From Megalobrama amblycephala (lineage: Eukaryota; Chordata; Actinopteri; Cypriniformes; Xenocyprididae), in NCBI RefSeq assembly GCF_018812025.1, contig NC_063058.1, positions 19,118,797 to 19,182,796 of the forward strand: DNA of 64,000 nt. The letters run 5' to 3'. Both the position numbers and the translations under genes were made by a program. Shown here one piece after another: positions 55,301 to 64,000 of the stretch. How positions within the stretch are numbered: the first letter of the stretch is position 1; each line of letters begins with the position of its first letter. The notes under the pieces are model-generated. The model was not told the DNA's origin, searched no databases, and worked only from the letters and a program-made list of their open reading frames with translations.

Positions 55301-56892
55301 TTTCTTCATTTAACACAGAAGAAATTGATTGCAACTTCAACACTATCGACTCAAGGAACCATTAAGACTTTATCCTGAGACTGCATCCGGTCATTGTTTC
55401 AACGGCCAAGGGCATTGCAAGTATCATACAATTAACTACCTAAACAGGGGTTTAGTATAAGCTGTGAACAGCTTTGTTAACAAAGGTGCTTTGATGTAAG
55501 AAACTGATGGTTCTTTCAGATGGGTAAATGACTCTTTTCCATAGATTCATTCTCCTGTTCTGTTCCGGTTTTATTCACTTTCACTTTTCCATTTCCCATA
55601 TATGCGTGATTTGTGTATATGTGTTTGTTTTATATTATATAATTATTTATTATGGCCTACCTTCAGGACGTTCAAGGGGCGTCTCTCATAGCTCTGACCA
55701 ATCACAATTTTGCTGACCAGGGTACTGTTTTCTGCCACAAGCATGTCCATGAAATTGTAAATCTGCAAATAGCATGGTGAAGATCAGTTGATTGTAGATT
55801 TTGTGTCTAAAATTGTTTAAAAGATACAATGGTTAAGGATTTTATGAAAATCATATTGATACACACAGTTTTCAGGTCATGGTAGGTGGTGTAGACAAAG
55901 TCATCAGTACTTATCAGAAAGGCTCGATATTTCACCATCTCACGTTCCTCGTTATCCAGCAAATCCTTATGGTGCAAGAAGAATGGTGTCAACAAGAAAA
56001 AAGAACTTAAGGTTTGCATTTTGTGATTACCCTCAATAAATAATAATTTAATATTATATGAAATAAAATATTAAATATGACAAAAGATTCATTGTGGCGT
56101 AACCCAGTGTTTCCCAATCTGGGGTTTGTGAGGGAACTCAAAAAGAAATTTCATTATAAAAATTTTAAGTTAAAATATTTGTTTACCTACATGTCATATG
56201 ACCATTAATAAACATAAGAGAACATGTGAAGGTGTTTTTTCCCCAGTAATATTCCCACCTGAACATTCTCAATCATGACATTATACTGGATCTGATTGTA
56301 TGCCAGGAACGCCCTGACAGACTGGAGGCTGTGAAAAGGGACACGAACATCCACAGGCAGGGACTCATGAACGGGCTCCATCCAGAAGTCAAGCTGAACA
56401 CAGAAGGAAGGAAAAGGAAACCTGATGTTCACAGTTTTTCCTAGTTTAAATACCAAATGCATATGAGAAATATAAAAAAATATAGATCTCTGGTCTTGAT
56501 CCGAGACTTACCCCAAGATGCCCCTGTTCAGAAAGTTCCTTCAGGAGAGAGATTTGCGCCTCATCTCGTGCAGTGATCCGAAGAACATGGTCTCTGATAT
56601 CATCAACACCATATGTTTAATTATGTTGTTAGACATGATATGGCATTATTTTAATTTTCATTATATGAAGATATTTTATAGCATATTAAAATAAAAAAAC
56701 ACTTTTTCAAAACAACTTATTTGTATTCTACAGAAGAATGATCATACAGGTTTGGAATATCATGATGTGAGTAAATTATTAGTTTGGACAAACAAAAATC
56801 CATTTAAACCCGAAAGTGACTCACCTCTTGAAAGACTTTTTGGCAAAGACAGCCACAAACAGAGCAGCTAAAAATAATAATCTCGTCATCAT
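52312..56892 (-). CDS. cpa1: carboxypeptidase A1-like zymogen (CPA-E)
   Basis: The most distinct array member, outside the segmental duplication. Exons (minus): 56825-56892, 56512-56593, 56259-56393, 55867-55965, 55661-55762, 54081-54179, 53869-53979, 53661-53751, 52735-52934, 52577-52661, 52312-52499; 1260 nt, 419 aa, the same length as human CPA1. Starts [18 protein letters not shown]; the second Met is also possible. Exon 2 has one extra codon. The specificity loop [10 protein letters not shown] has the standard Ile255 and Thr268; the catalytic segment is [22 protein letters not shown] and SIHSYSQ are present. Odd: the usual activation Arg is replaced, AFLI before STDDF, with the nearest basic residue four positions earlier (KYR). 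AATAAA on minus at 52280-52285. It may be the founder-type cpa1. Confidence 0.94.
53000..53640. repeat. transposon fragments in CPA-E intron 8
   Basis: Starts with a MITE end (ATTAATTACTCACCCTCATG), then unassigned sequence containing CTTCATGAAGTGGAACGCAC and a TATATAAGCC stretch that looks like part of a retrotransposon or LTR. No coding match recognised. Confidence 0.45.
54553..54750. mobile_element. short TIR MITE in CPA-E intron 5
   Basis: Ends AGGTGTCCAATCCTGCTCGT and the inverse GGCCGAGTTTGGACACCCCT; inner GGAGGGCCACTGTCCTG and CAGGACAGTGGCCCTCC pair. A widespread teleost repeat type. Confidence 0.8.
55005..55260. repeat. degenerate repeat in CPA-E intron 5
   Basis: Starts CCCAGATAGCAAATTGGTTTTGG and continues with CCAGA-rich phrases; resembles a dispersed fish repeat. 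No function seen. Confidence 0.4.
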
Positions 56893-56929
56893 CTTGCATA
56901 AAGTAGTGCTATCTACATTAAAATCACGC

Positions 56930-56935
56930 TTTATA
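56930..56935 (-). promoter_or_regulatory. CPA-E TATA box
   Basis: TATAAA on minus, 38 bp upstream of the first ATG, giving a short 5' UTR as in A, C and D. The conserved A/C/D promoter block is not recognisable directly behind it. Confidence 0.65.
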
Positions 56936-56997
56936 TTCTTTGACCATGTTGACCCTCCTCCTTAACACTCAACCACAGCTTCCTCCTGAGAATCTTA

Positions 56998-57195
56998 AAG
57001 GGATAGTTCACCCAAAAATTAAAATTTGTTTTGTATTTTTGCAAAAGTTGTATTAATTTATTTCTTCTGCTGAACACAAAAGAAGGTATTTTGAAGAATA
57101 TGGGTTACCAAACTGGATTGGATTGGATATTGGAAAAAAATACCATGGAAGTCAATGGCCCATCAACTGTTTGGTTACCAACATTCAGATTGAGA
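56998..57195. mobile_element. MITE fragment upstream of CPA-E
   Basis: Starts AGGGATAGTTCACCCAAAAAT and contains CTGAACACAAAAGAAGGTATTT and AAGTCAATGGCCCATCAACT, phrases of a very common cyprinid repeat. Sequence from 57196 to 58150 holds nothing I recognise. Confidence 0.7.
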
Positions 57196-58506
57196 TCTGG
57201 TGACAGTGGAGGTCATTTCAATTTAGTAAATTTATTGTCCATGTTCAAGAAACCAGTTTGAGATTATTTGAGCTTTGTGACATATGCGTTATTAGTGTGT
57301 GCCAAGAAAATATCCTCCACTCCATCCACCAACACCTGTTCACATCAGAAAAGAGTGCTTTCTAAGATGTGAAAGATGGGTTTAGACATCACCAGAGTTA
57401 TCAGAATACTAAAACAAACAGAAAAACATACAATCATACTGATAGAGCAAGCAATAATCTTGGACAGCTTATCTAAGATTATTTCTGTGAATAAAGGAAC
57501 CTGTTGTAAAGCACTGCTCACTCGACGCGGCTGTTCAGCACTTCAACAGACACACCGCCATGCTCACGATTAAGAAACTAGAAAGCAATTTTTTTTTTTG
57601 TAATGGCCTTGTGTGATGGCCTTCTTGCCAAAATTAATAATGTCATATATAATTGCACCTGGTAAGATGCATTATAGCTAAAATTAGCATCAATCTACAC
57701 ATGACAAAACTCACTTTAAAGCACGAGTCTTTGTAACAACGTACAGTTACAGAACTAAAGTTGATTTATTATAAAATGAGGCTAAACTGTATTGTCTATA
57801 CTTTTTATATTAGCTAATAAACCAAAAACCATAATGCAGCATCTTCAGCATTTCTCATATCGCCTAAACATCCTTTATTCTTATAATAAAATACACAAAT
57901 CGTACGAAAATGCATAAAAACAATCTATTGTTGTAACTGTCTATTTATTAGCTTAATGCTAAACCTGTACAAAGGTTTCTGTCTGTTAGTTATGTACAGA
58001 CTCATTTACGTGTTGCTCTCCATGATACAGCCTGTCAGTGAGCATAGACGTCAGTGAGAGCCGACTCACGGCAGGACCGCGGAGTGGGCGTGGCCAAATT
58101 ATTGTGCCAAGCAAGAGTGACCAATAGAAACAGATCTTTAATGGTTGTGCTTAAAGGTCCCGTTCTTCGTGATCCCATGTTTCAAACTTTAGTTAGTGTG
58201 TGATGTTGTTGTTAGAGTATAAATAAAATCTGTAAAATTTTAAAGCTCAAAGTTCAATGCCAAGCGAGATATTTTATTTAACAGAAGTCGCCTACATCGA
58301 ACGGCCAGTTTGGACTACATCCCTCTACTTCCTTCTTTAATGACATCACTAAAACAGTTTTTTGACTAACCTCCGCCCACAGGAATACACAAGAGTTGCG
58401 TTTGTAGAGTGTGTTTGTCGCCATGTCGTCGAAACGCTGTTATTTTCATCCCGCAGTCCAATCACCGGGTCTGATTCCGGCTCAAATTGATAGGGTAAAA
58501 TCAAAG

Positions 58507-59834
58507 TATGGAGTCAGTTTTGCACAAAAATAAAGTTTTGCAAAACAAAAAAAAGAATTGAGCAATAAAAAAATGTTTTGCAAACAAAAATAAAGAATTG
58601 CAAAGGAAAAATAAAGTATTGAGCAGAAAAAAATAAGTTTTGCAAGCAAAAATAATAAATTGCAAAATAAAATAACGTAGTGCAAAAATAAAAAATATAA
58701 TCAATTACAAAAATCAATGACAGCTGTAATCCTATTTTATCTTTGCCACATATTTTTCATGCTCAAACCTACTAAATCATTTGCAACGCTCATTTTATTC
58801 TGCGTTTCAGTCAAGCGTGCGCTCACGATACCGGCTTTCGTTTGCGCTGCACTGTTCTGTGCGGATCTCTTTATGGCACTGGTTTGACGTGGGGGTGGAG
58901 TCAAGAAACGGGGGCACGCCCCCGCGAAACACGTCATCGGCAGGAGACGCAGATCGCAACAGAACAGATCAAGCATAGAGACAGAGCGCATTTATTATAA
59001 TCTGAAAACCATGCCCACCGGGGGAAAAACAATCCAACCGTCTCCATTGACTTTGTAATGCATGAGGCTGCCTCCTTGTCTTTTCTGACTCATTACAAAA
59101 AACAGAACAATGCCTAAAAGCTGCTGTGTGACAAGGTGTACAGCTAACAAGCTAAAAAACCCAGAAATAAGTTTTTATAAGCTGTCGACCCCAAAAAACG
59201 AATGTTTAAGGACACAAAAGTGGATACAGGCAGTGAGACAGAGCACAACAGGTCATATTACTATAAGAAATGCATTGGAGGGGGTCGTAATTGGCGACAA
59301 CATATGCTAAACAAACCAACAAAAACAAACCATTCATTATTTTTAACCATGTCAAAGAATTATTTCACCTGTCGCTGATTACGTTCCCCTCCGATGCATT
59401 CCGCGGGGGCGTGCCCCCGTTTCTTGACTCCACCCCACGTCAAACCAGTGCCATAAAGAGATCCGCACAGAAAAGTGCAGCGCAAAAGAAAACCAGTATC
59501 GTGAGCGCACGCTTGACTGAAACGCAGAATAAAATGAGCGTTGCAAATGATTTAGTAGGTTTGAGCATGAAAAATATGTGGCAAAGATAAAATAGGATTA
59601 CAGCTGTCATTGATTTTTGTAATTGATTATATTTTTATTTTTGCACTACTTTATTTTATTTTGCAATTTATTATTTTTGTTTGCAAAACTTATTTTTTTC
59701 TGCTCAATACTTTATTTTTCCTTTGCAATTCTTTATTTTTGTTTGCAAAACATTTTTTTATTGCTCAATTCTTTTTTGTGTTTTGCAAAACTTTATTTTT
59801 GTGCAAAACTTTAAGGCATTAATTTGACTCCATA
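58507..59834. mobile_element. nested fold-back element with arms of over 400 bp
   Basis: Ends TATGGAGTCA and TGACTCCATA, with the 6-bp direct repeat TCAAAG on both sides (58501-58506, 59835-59840). The arms, about 58507-58926 and 59405-59834, are inverse copies with GCAAAACAAAAATAAAG-type repeats outside and a GC-rich CGGGGGCACGCCCCCG stretch innermost. The middle 480 bp hold a THAP-like coding fragment. Confidence 0.88.
59110..59310 (+). pseudogene. THAP zinc-finger fragment inside the fold-back element
   Basis: Reads MPKSCCVTRCTANKLKNPEI, then SFYKLSTPKNE and KWIQAVRQ, the pattern of a THAP domain start (Cys-x3-Cys, then a conserved Trp). The second Cys/His pair is missing and the frame ends after 66 codons. 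THAP domains occur in P, Kolobok and some other transposases and in captured host genes. Broken, no function expected. Confidence 0.6.
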
Positions 59835-60765
59835 TCAAAGACATGTTTACAATAACACTGAGCGCGTGCATCTCCACGTTATGGTAAGAGGCGTGACTTT
59901 TCCGGGCACGGTGCACTCAGAGCTGTCGAATCACAACACAGGAACCGCTGGCACAATCAGAACTCGTTACGTATTTCTGAAGGAGGGACTTCATAGAACA
60001 AGGAAGTCATCAGCCCGTTTTTATGACAGTGGAAACAGCGGTATACAGATAAGTAAATTATGTGAAAAATACTTTTTTTTTTTTTACACGCGAAACATGA
60101 ACACATGTTATATTGCACACTATAAACACAATCAAAGCTTCAAAAAACCACGAAAAACGGGACCTTTAAAAAAACATTTCAGTGGTGCCCATTGAAACTT
60201 GAAATGTTTCAGTACACTAATTCATACATTTAACTTAAAATTATCATGTAAATATTTCATTAGTGTAAACCTTTCTAGCTATAACAAGCTAATTCAGAAA
60301 ATGCTAACTTGCTAACATGTTAACAATAGCATGATATCGCACTTGCTGAATGACTACAGCAATATGAAAGAAAAAGAAAGTGCTAAATACTCATAAAATT
60401 TGATATGACTGAACTAATTTGTTTAATTTAAGTTTGTCCTACTCAAACCAAACAGAGTTTTTCTGTAATACATTTTAATTTTAATTTTGCAACTTATAAA
60501 ATGTTAAAATATGTTTAAATTATGTTTAAACTAGTTTAGGAAATAGCAAATGTTAATTATATTATTACATTTGAATTATTATTTTTCTCCAAACATTGCA
60601 CATATATGGAAAATGTACATTCAAATACAGAAATACATTGCCATTTTACATATTACATTGAATATACAAATGGAATATTTCTGCCCATATGCTTTAGAAC
60701 TAGCGAGAGTCTTTATTTACTGCCTCAGTGGCCGTGACCTTGTATTTGAGGTGGAAACGGGAAGG

Positions 60766-60844
60766 GAAGCCTGCTGCTGTGATTCCCACAATATTTTGCA
60801 ATACTAATGCTGGAGTTTGACAAATGAGAGTAAAACAGCTGTTT
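60766..60844 (-). promoter_or_regulatory. diverged relative of the CPA promoter block (1)
   Basis: AAGCCTGCTGCTGTGATTCCC, then CTGGAGTTTGACAAATGAG and an E-box CAGCTG (60836-60841), collinear with the block upstream of CPA-A/C/D. No CPA exon was found beside it. Possibly a relic promoter or a distal element of CPA-E. Confidence 0.4.
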
Positions 60845-61567
60845 TATATGTTACTAAGTAAAGCAACATAAGCTGTATTGACTAGTAAATGTAATCATTA
60901 TGCCTCAGCTGGTATGCCTGAAATCAGAGACATAGTAAAAACAAGACCAAATCAATGAGTCTTCTATCCATTGGGGCAAATATGCAAAATTATTGGTAGT
61001 CAAAAATATTAATTCCACAATTTTCTGTTAATCAATTAATCACACCTAACATTAAAGTTAATATATTTTATGTTTAATACTTTTACATTTAATCTCCAAA
61101 ATAATTTAGTATATCTCAAAAATGTAGAATATTATTGGAACAAACTTTAATGTTTGAATGGAGCAGATGGACAGAACAGTTGCATTTACACCAAATCTTA
61201 TCAGATATTACTGTATTGGTCAAGATGACCAAACCATGGTAATCATTAACTTTTTCTGGAGTTTTCTCTTCCGCACAAACTCATGAGTCATATCCTGACA
61301 GGGGAGGCACACCTAAATGTTGCAAACACTCACATGTAAACAAGCTCATCCTTCATAACATTACTACTTTTGTCATATGCAGCTAGCAGTGGTACAGTTA
61401 GTACAACCTATTTTTTATTACCTCATAAAATGGAATAAGCAGGTAAAATGCGTTCAGAAAACCATCAAAAAAACAAAGCTTATGCATTTATATCTCTTTG
61501 CAAAACACGATCTTGTAGACTTGTACCAAGGATAGTTTTGACCTTCTAGTTGACACTAAATGCTCAT

Positions 61568-61642
61568 ACAAGCTTGCTGCTTTGGTTCTAAAACATTGTG
61601 TAACACTGGAGTCTAATGGATGAGAACAATGCAGCTGTTAAT
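61568..61642 (-). promoter_or_regulatory. diverged relative of the CPA promoter block (2)
   Basis: ACAAGCTTGCTGCTTTGGTT, AACACTGGAGTCTAATGG and ATGAGAACAATGCAGCTGTT are collinear with the CPA-A block, with the E-box CAGCTG at 61632-61637. No exon was recognised nearby. Confidence 0.45.
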
Positions 61643-62397
61643 ATCTTCATTTTTACAGATTACAGTGCAATTTAGTCAATACGTTTTCTTAAAGAAATTG
61701 CTTTTGTCTATGTGAGGATTTATAGCAGTGGCAGCTTATTGCTTGAAGATCTGTCTGCAATGTACTGAAAGACATTTTTGTAATCTGGTCGATGAAATGG
61801 AGCTAAATAAAGGAATGACTGTGTATTATTGATTGAGTAAGTGAGTAATGATTACACCAAAGATAAGACAGGAAACACACACAGTTTCTGGTTATATGGT
61901 TAGTCATGACAATGAAGCAGTGGCCATGCTTTCTGTGCTTCATGTCCACATTTACTCAACAAAATGAGTGAAGCAAGGAATTCAAGCAGACTTAGTGAAG
62001 ACAAGCCAGCACAAATCTCTAATAAACCCCTAAAAGAGAGGCAGAGAATGAAGAATTTATGATCTTACAGCTCACATCACCACACCCCACAAAGCCACAG
62101 TTTCCTCTATGAGGCCATCGCATCAGTTTCTGTTTCCTGCCCTCTGCCCCAAAATTAGCACTTACAACTGATCTGTTACAATGTGTGTTTGTTATATTGA
62201 ACAAGTAAAGCGCTTTATTCATTTCAAACACATTAATATATAAACACACACAGTGGAGTTCATGTTTCTAAGTGAAAATGCTTTAATGCTTTAAAGTTTT
62301 TCTTTTACAAATTATAATAGCAACATAATAATTTCAATGAAAATTCAAGATTAACCTATTAAAAATATTTAATATTTGAATTTTATACCTTAATATG

Positions 62398-63140
62398 TAG
62401 GGCCAAAGCCCTGAAAGGGTGAAGGCCCTATTGTTTTCCTTTGGTACATTTTTTTTTTTCGAACTACACCCTTTTTATATGGTTGTATTTGAGGGGCTGT
62501 GCACTCCTTTTCTCCTACAGTAACCAAACTTCATACAGTTATAGATCTCACTGGGCCGAACAACTTTCACACTCTAAGTTATACACCAGCCCAACAGAAA
62601 ATTGGCTATTTGAAAAACACAATCATCCATCCTATAGGGGAATCATCCTATCACCACGAAATTCGGTCAGCATAAAGTCAAGACATTGAGGATGCTAAAT
62701 TGCAAGTAGATTTTTGATATCTCGAACGGTTTGGCCGTGGCGTTGAAACAAATTTATGGTGAGAAAAGGGAAACAGGAAGTGCATTAACTGATTTTGATG
62801 AAACTTCAGTGTTCGTTGTAGGAGGCCAACCAACAGGAAGTCAAATATTTTGGTTTGAATGTGGATTTTTTGAATAATTAAGCTCTGAATTTTTAACATG
62901 AAACAAAGACACTGAAGATGCAAACGATTATAGGATATCTCGAACAGTGTTGCCATGGCGAGGGATTAAATTAAGGACAAAAAAAGGGAAACAGGAAGTG
63001 TCTTATATCTTGTAAAATCATTAATTTGATTCAAAATAAATTAAGATTATATGTTGCCCGCCATGCACGGGTTTCCTTAAGCCACCAGGGTGGTGGTGGC
63101 ACCGGGGCTTGGGCCCTTCATCGCTGCTTGCAGCTATATT
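62398..63140. mobile_element. TIR repeat with AGGGCCAAAGCCC ends
   Basis: Left TAGGGCCAAAGCCC, right GGGGCTTGGGCCCTT followed by CATCGCTGCTTGCAGC. Internal GGAAACAGGAAGTG occurs twice (about 62768 and 62986). A dispersed fish repeat, non-coding. Confidence 0.6.
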
Positions 63141-63329
63141 TATCTTTTTGTTTTGTGTGTGTGTGTCTGTTTGTTAATGAGAGATTTGTGGACACATTAA
63201 CGTTTTTAGATTTGTGGAATAAAAGTTATAGTTTATATTTTGAAGTAAAAAGATAAAATTAGATCCTTAGGGTAAGACGATATCCCAACCCCCAACAACC
63301 ACCCATAACCCAAAGTTCCAAGTTAGAGA

Positions 63330-63475
63330 CCTGTGTGGGACTGATTTTTCAGTCCCGCGGCCGCCCACTCCTGCAGGATTCTGTCCCACTCCCGCAAAAA
63401 AATGTTATATTGTCCCGCTCACGCCTGCGACATTGATGTTTTGTCCCGCCCCCGCCCGCAAAATCCCAAAAGGCT
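63330..63475. repeat. GC-rich CCCGC repeat fragment
   Basis: Repeated TGTCCCGC / CCCGCAAAA / CCCGCCCGC phrases recall the terminal part of a fish DNA transposon. No partner end is seen before the window edge. The remaining sequence to 64000 shows no feature. Confidence 0.45.
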
Positions 63476-64000
63476 CCATTGTTGCAGTAAACTTACACAT
63501 TGTTCTTGAATTCATAATTTATAGATCCACGCCGGTCTGTTATAGAGTACCTCAGAGGACGGGTTCCCTCGATCGAAAGCCTATGCATTATTCCCATAGA
63601 CTTTTGGAAAATCACAAAAGATAAGCTCTGTGTTTAACAAAGGGTTATGACACTTACACGTTTTGTCTATCAAGATAATCTTTACAAGTTAACACAACAT
63701 TTATACATTTTTAAGCCTAAATAAAGCCGTCAGATATAAAAAGATAACAGTAGGCTATAAGTGGACTACAGCACACCATGGTGGCTCCTAGATGAAGGTT
63801 AGTTTTAAAGTAACCAACAGTTTAATGTTTAACAGTTTGCAAATGACTTATAATTGTATCTTAATTTAGTTACTTGGTGTTTGGTAATGAAGGGCCTACT
63901 TTGCATCAGCAACACTGACTCAATGACAAACAAGTCATTCATAAGAAGACAACTGATGGCTCCTGTATTCATAGCAACTAGTTTCTAACTAATTAATCAA

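Larger units (their letters stand above)
58155..60165. mobile_element. TTAA-flanked DNA element with a nested element
   Basis: Ends AGGTCCCGTTCTTCGTG and the inverse CACGAAAAACGGGACCT, flanked by TTAA (58151-58154, 60166-60169). Without the insertion inside, its own body is about 680 bp, so it is non-autonomous. TTAA targets fit Kolobok or piggyBac-type elements. Confidence 0.85.
60170..62397. other. non-coding right flank
   Basis: AT-rich sequence upstream of the CPA array. Apart from the two promoter-like blocks listed, no gene, repeat family or RNA was recognised. Confidence 0.5.

Noticed and set aside
58482..58717. Phe/Leu-rich ORFs on both arms of the fold-back element (also 59610-59822) as membrane proteins
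   Set aside because: They are translations of GCAAAACAAAAATAAAG-type repeats; the same pattern appears in three frames.
59110..59310. THAP fragment as a functional small zinc-finger gene
   Set aside because: The second metal-binding pair is missing and the frame sits in the core of a transposon.

Overview
The window comes from a teleost fish genome, most likely a cyprinid. It has short conserved vertebrate exons with GT-AG introns, long AT microsatellites, and dense fish-type transposon debris: DIRS tyrosine-recombinase elements, Tc1, hAT and PIF/Harbinger-like MITEs, and TTAA elements. No RNA gene or CRISPR array was recognised.

Layout. (1) 552-5193, minus: the WD40 centriole gene poc1b (poc1b-like), ten coding exons; its 3' end lies off the left edge. 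(2) 5194-5913: a 720-bp head-to-head intergenic region with a near-perfect RFX X-box, shared with (3) cep41 on the plus strand (5914-13156, 11 exons, 381 aa). Both partners serve cilia and centrioles. (4) 15715-56892, minus: a tandem array of five carboxypeptidase A1-like genes, called here CPA-A to CPA-E from left to right. A, C, D and E have 11 coding exons each and intact frames (417, 417, 417 and 419 aa). B keeps only exons 6-11. The order cep41 next to CPA1-type genes matches the vertebrate CPA/CEP41 neighbourhood (human 7q32).

History of the array. Two subfamilies are visible, A/C and B/D/E. An ancestral A-type plus D-type pair was duplicated in tandem: copy 1 is about 14769-32613 and copy 2 about 32618-49395. 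The junction at 32614-32617 fuses the middle of CPA exon 4 to intergenic repeat DNA, so CPA-B lost its promoter, signal peptide and propeptide. A separate small deletion removed its exon 5. Insertions found in only one copy (a Tc1 element, a solo LTR, several MITEs) have clean empty sites in the sister copy and date from after the duplication. Insertions found in both copies (DIRS in intron 5, a hAT MITE) are older.

Function. A, C, D and E encode secreted digestive metallo-carboxypeptidase zymogens with all zinc and catalytic residues. They differ at the S1' specificity position 255 (Ile, Val or Ala) and, in E, at the activation cleavage site. A promoter block of about 75 bp with an E-box is conserved upstream of A, C and D and recurs twice more at 60.8 and 61.6 kb.

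The right end (57-64 kb) holds no gene I can support, only transposon remnants and unassigned sequence.
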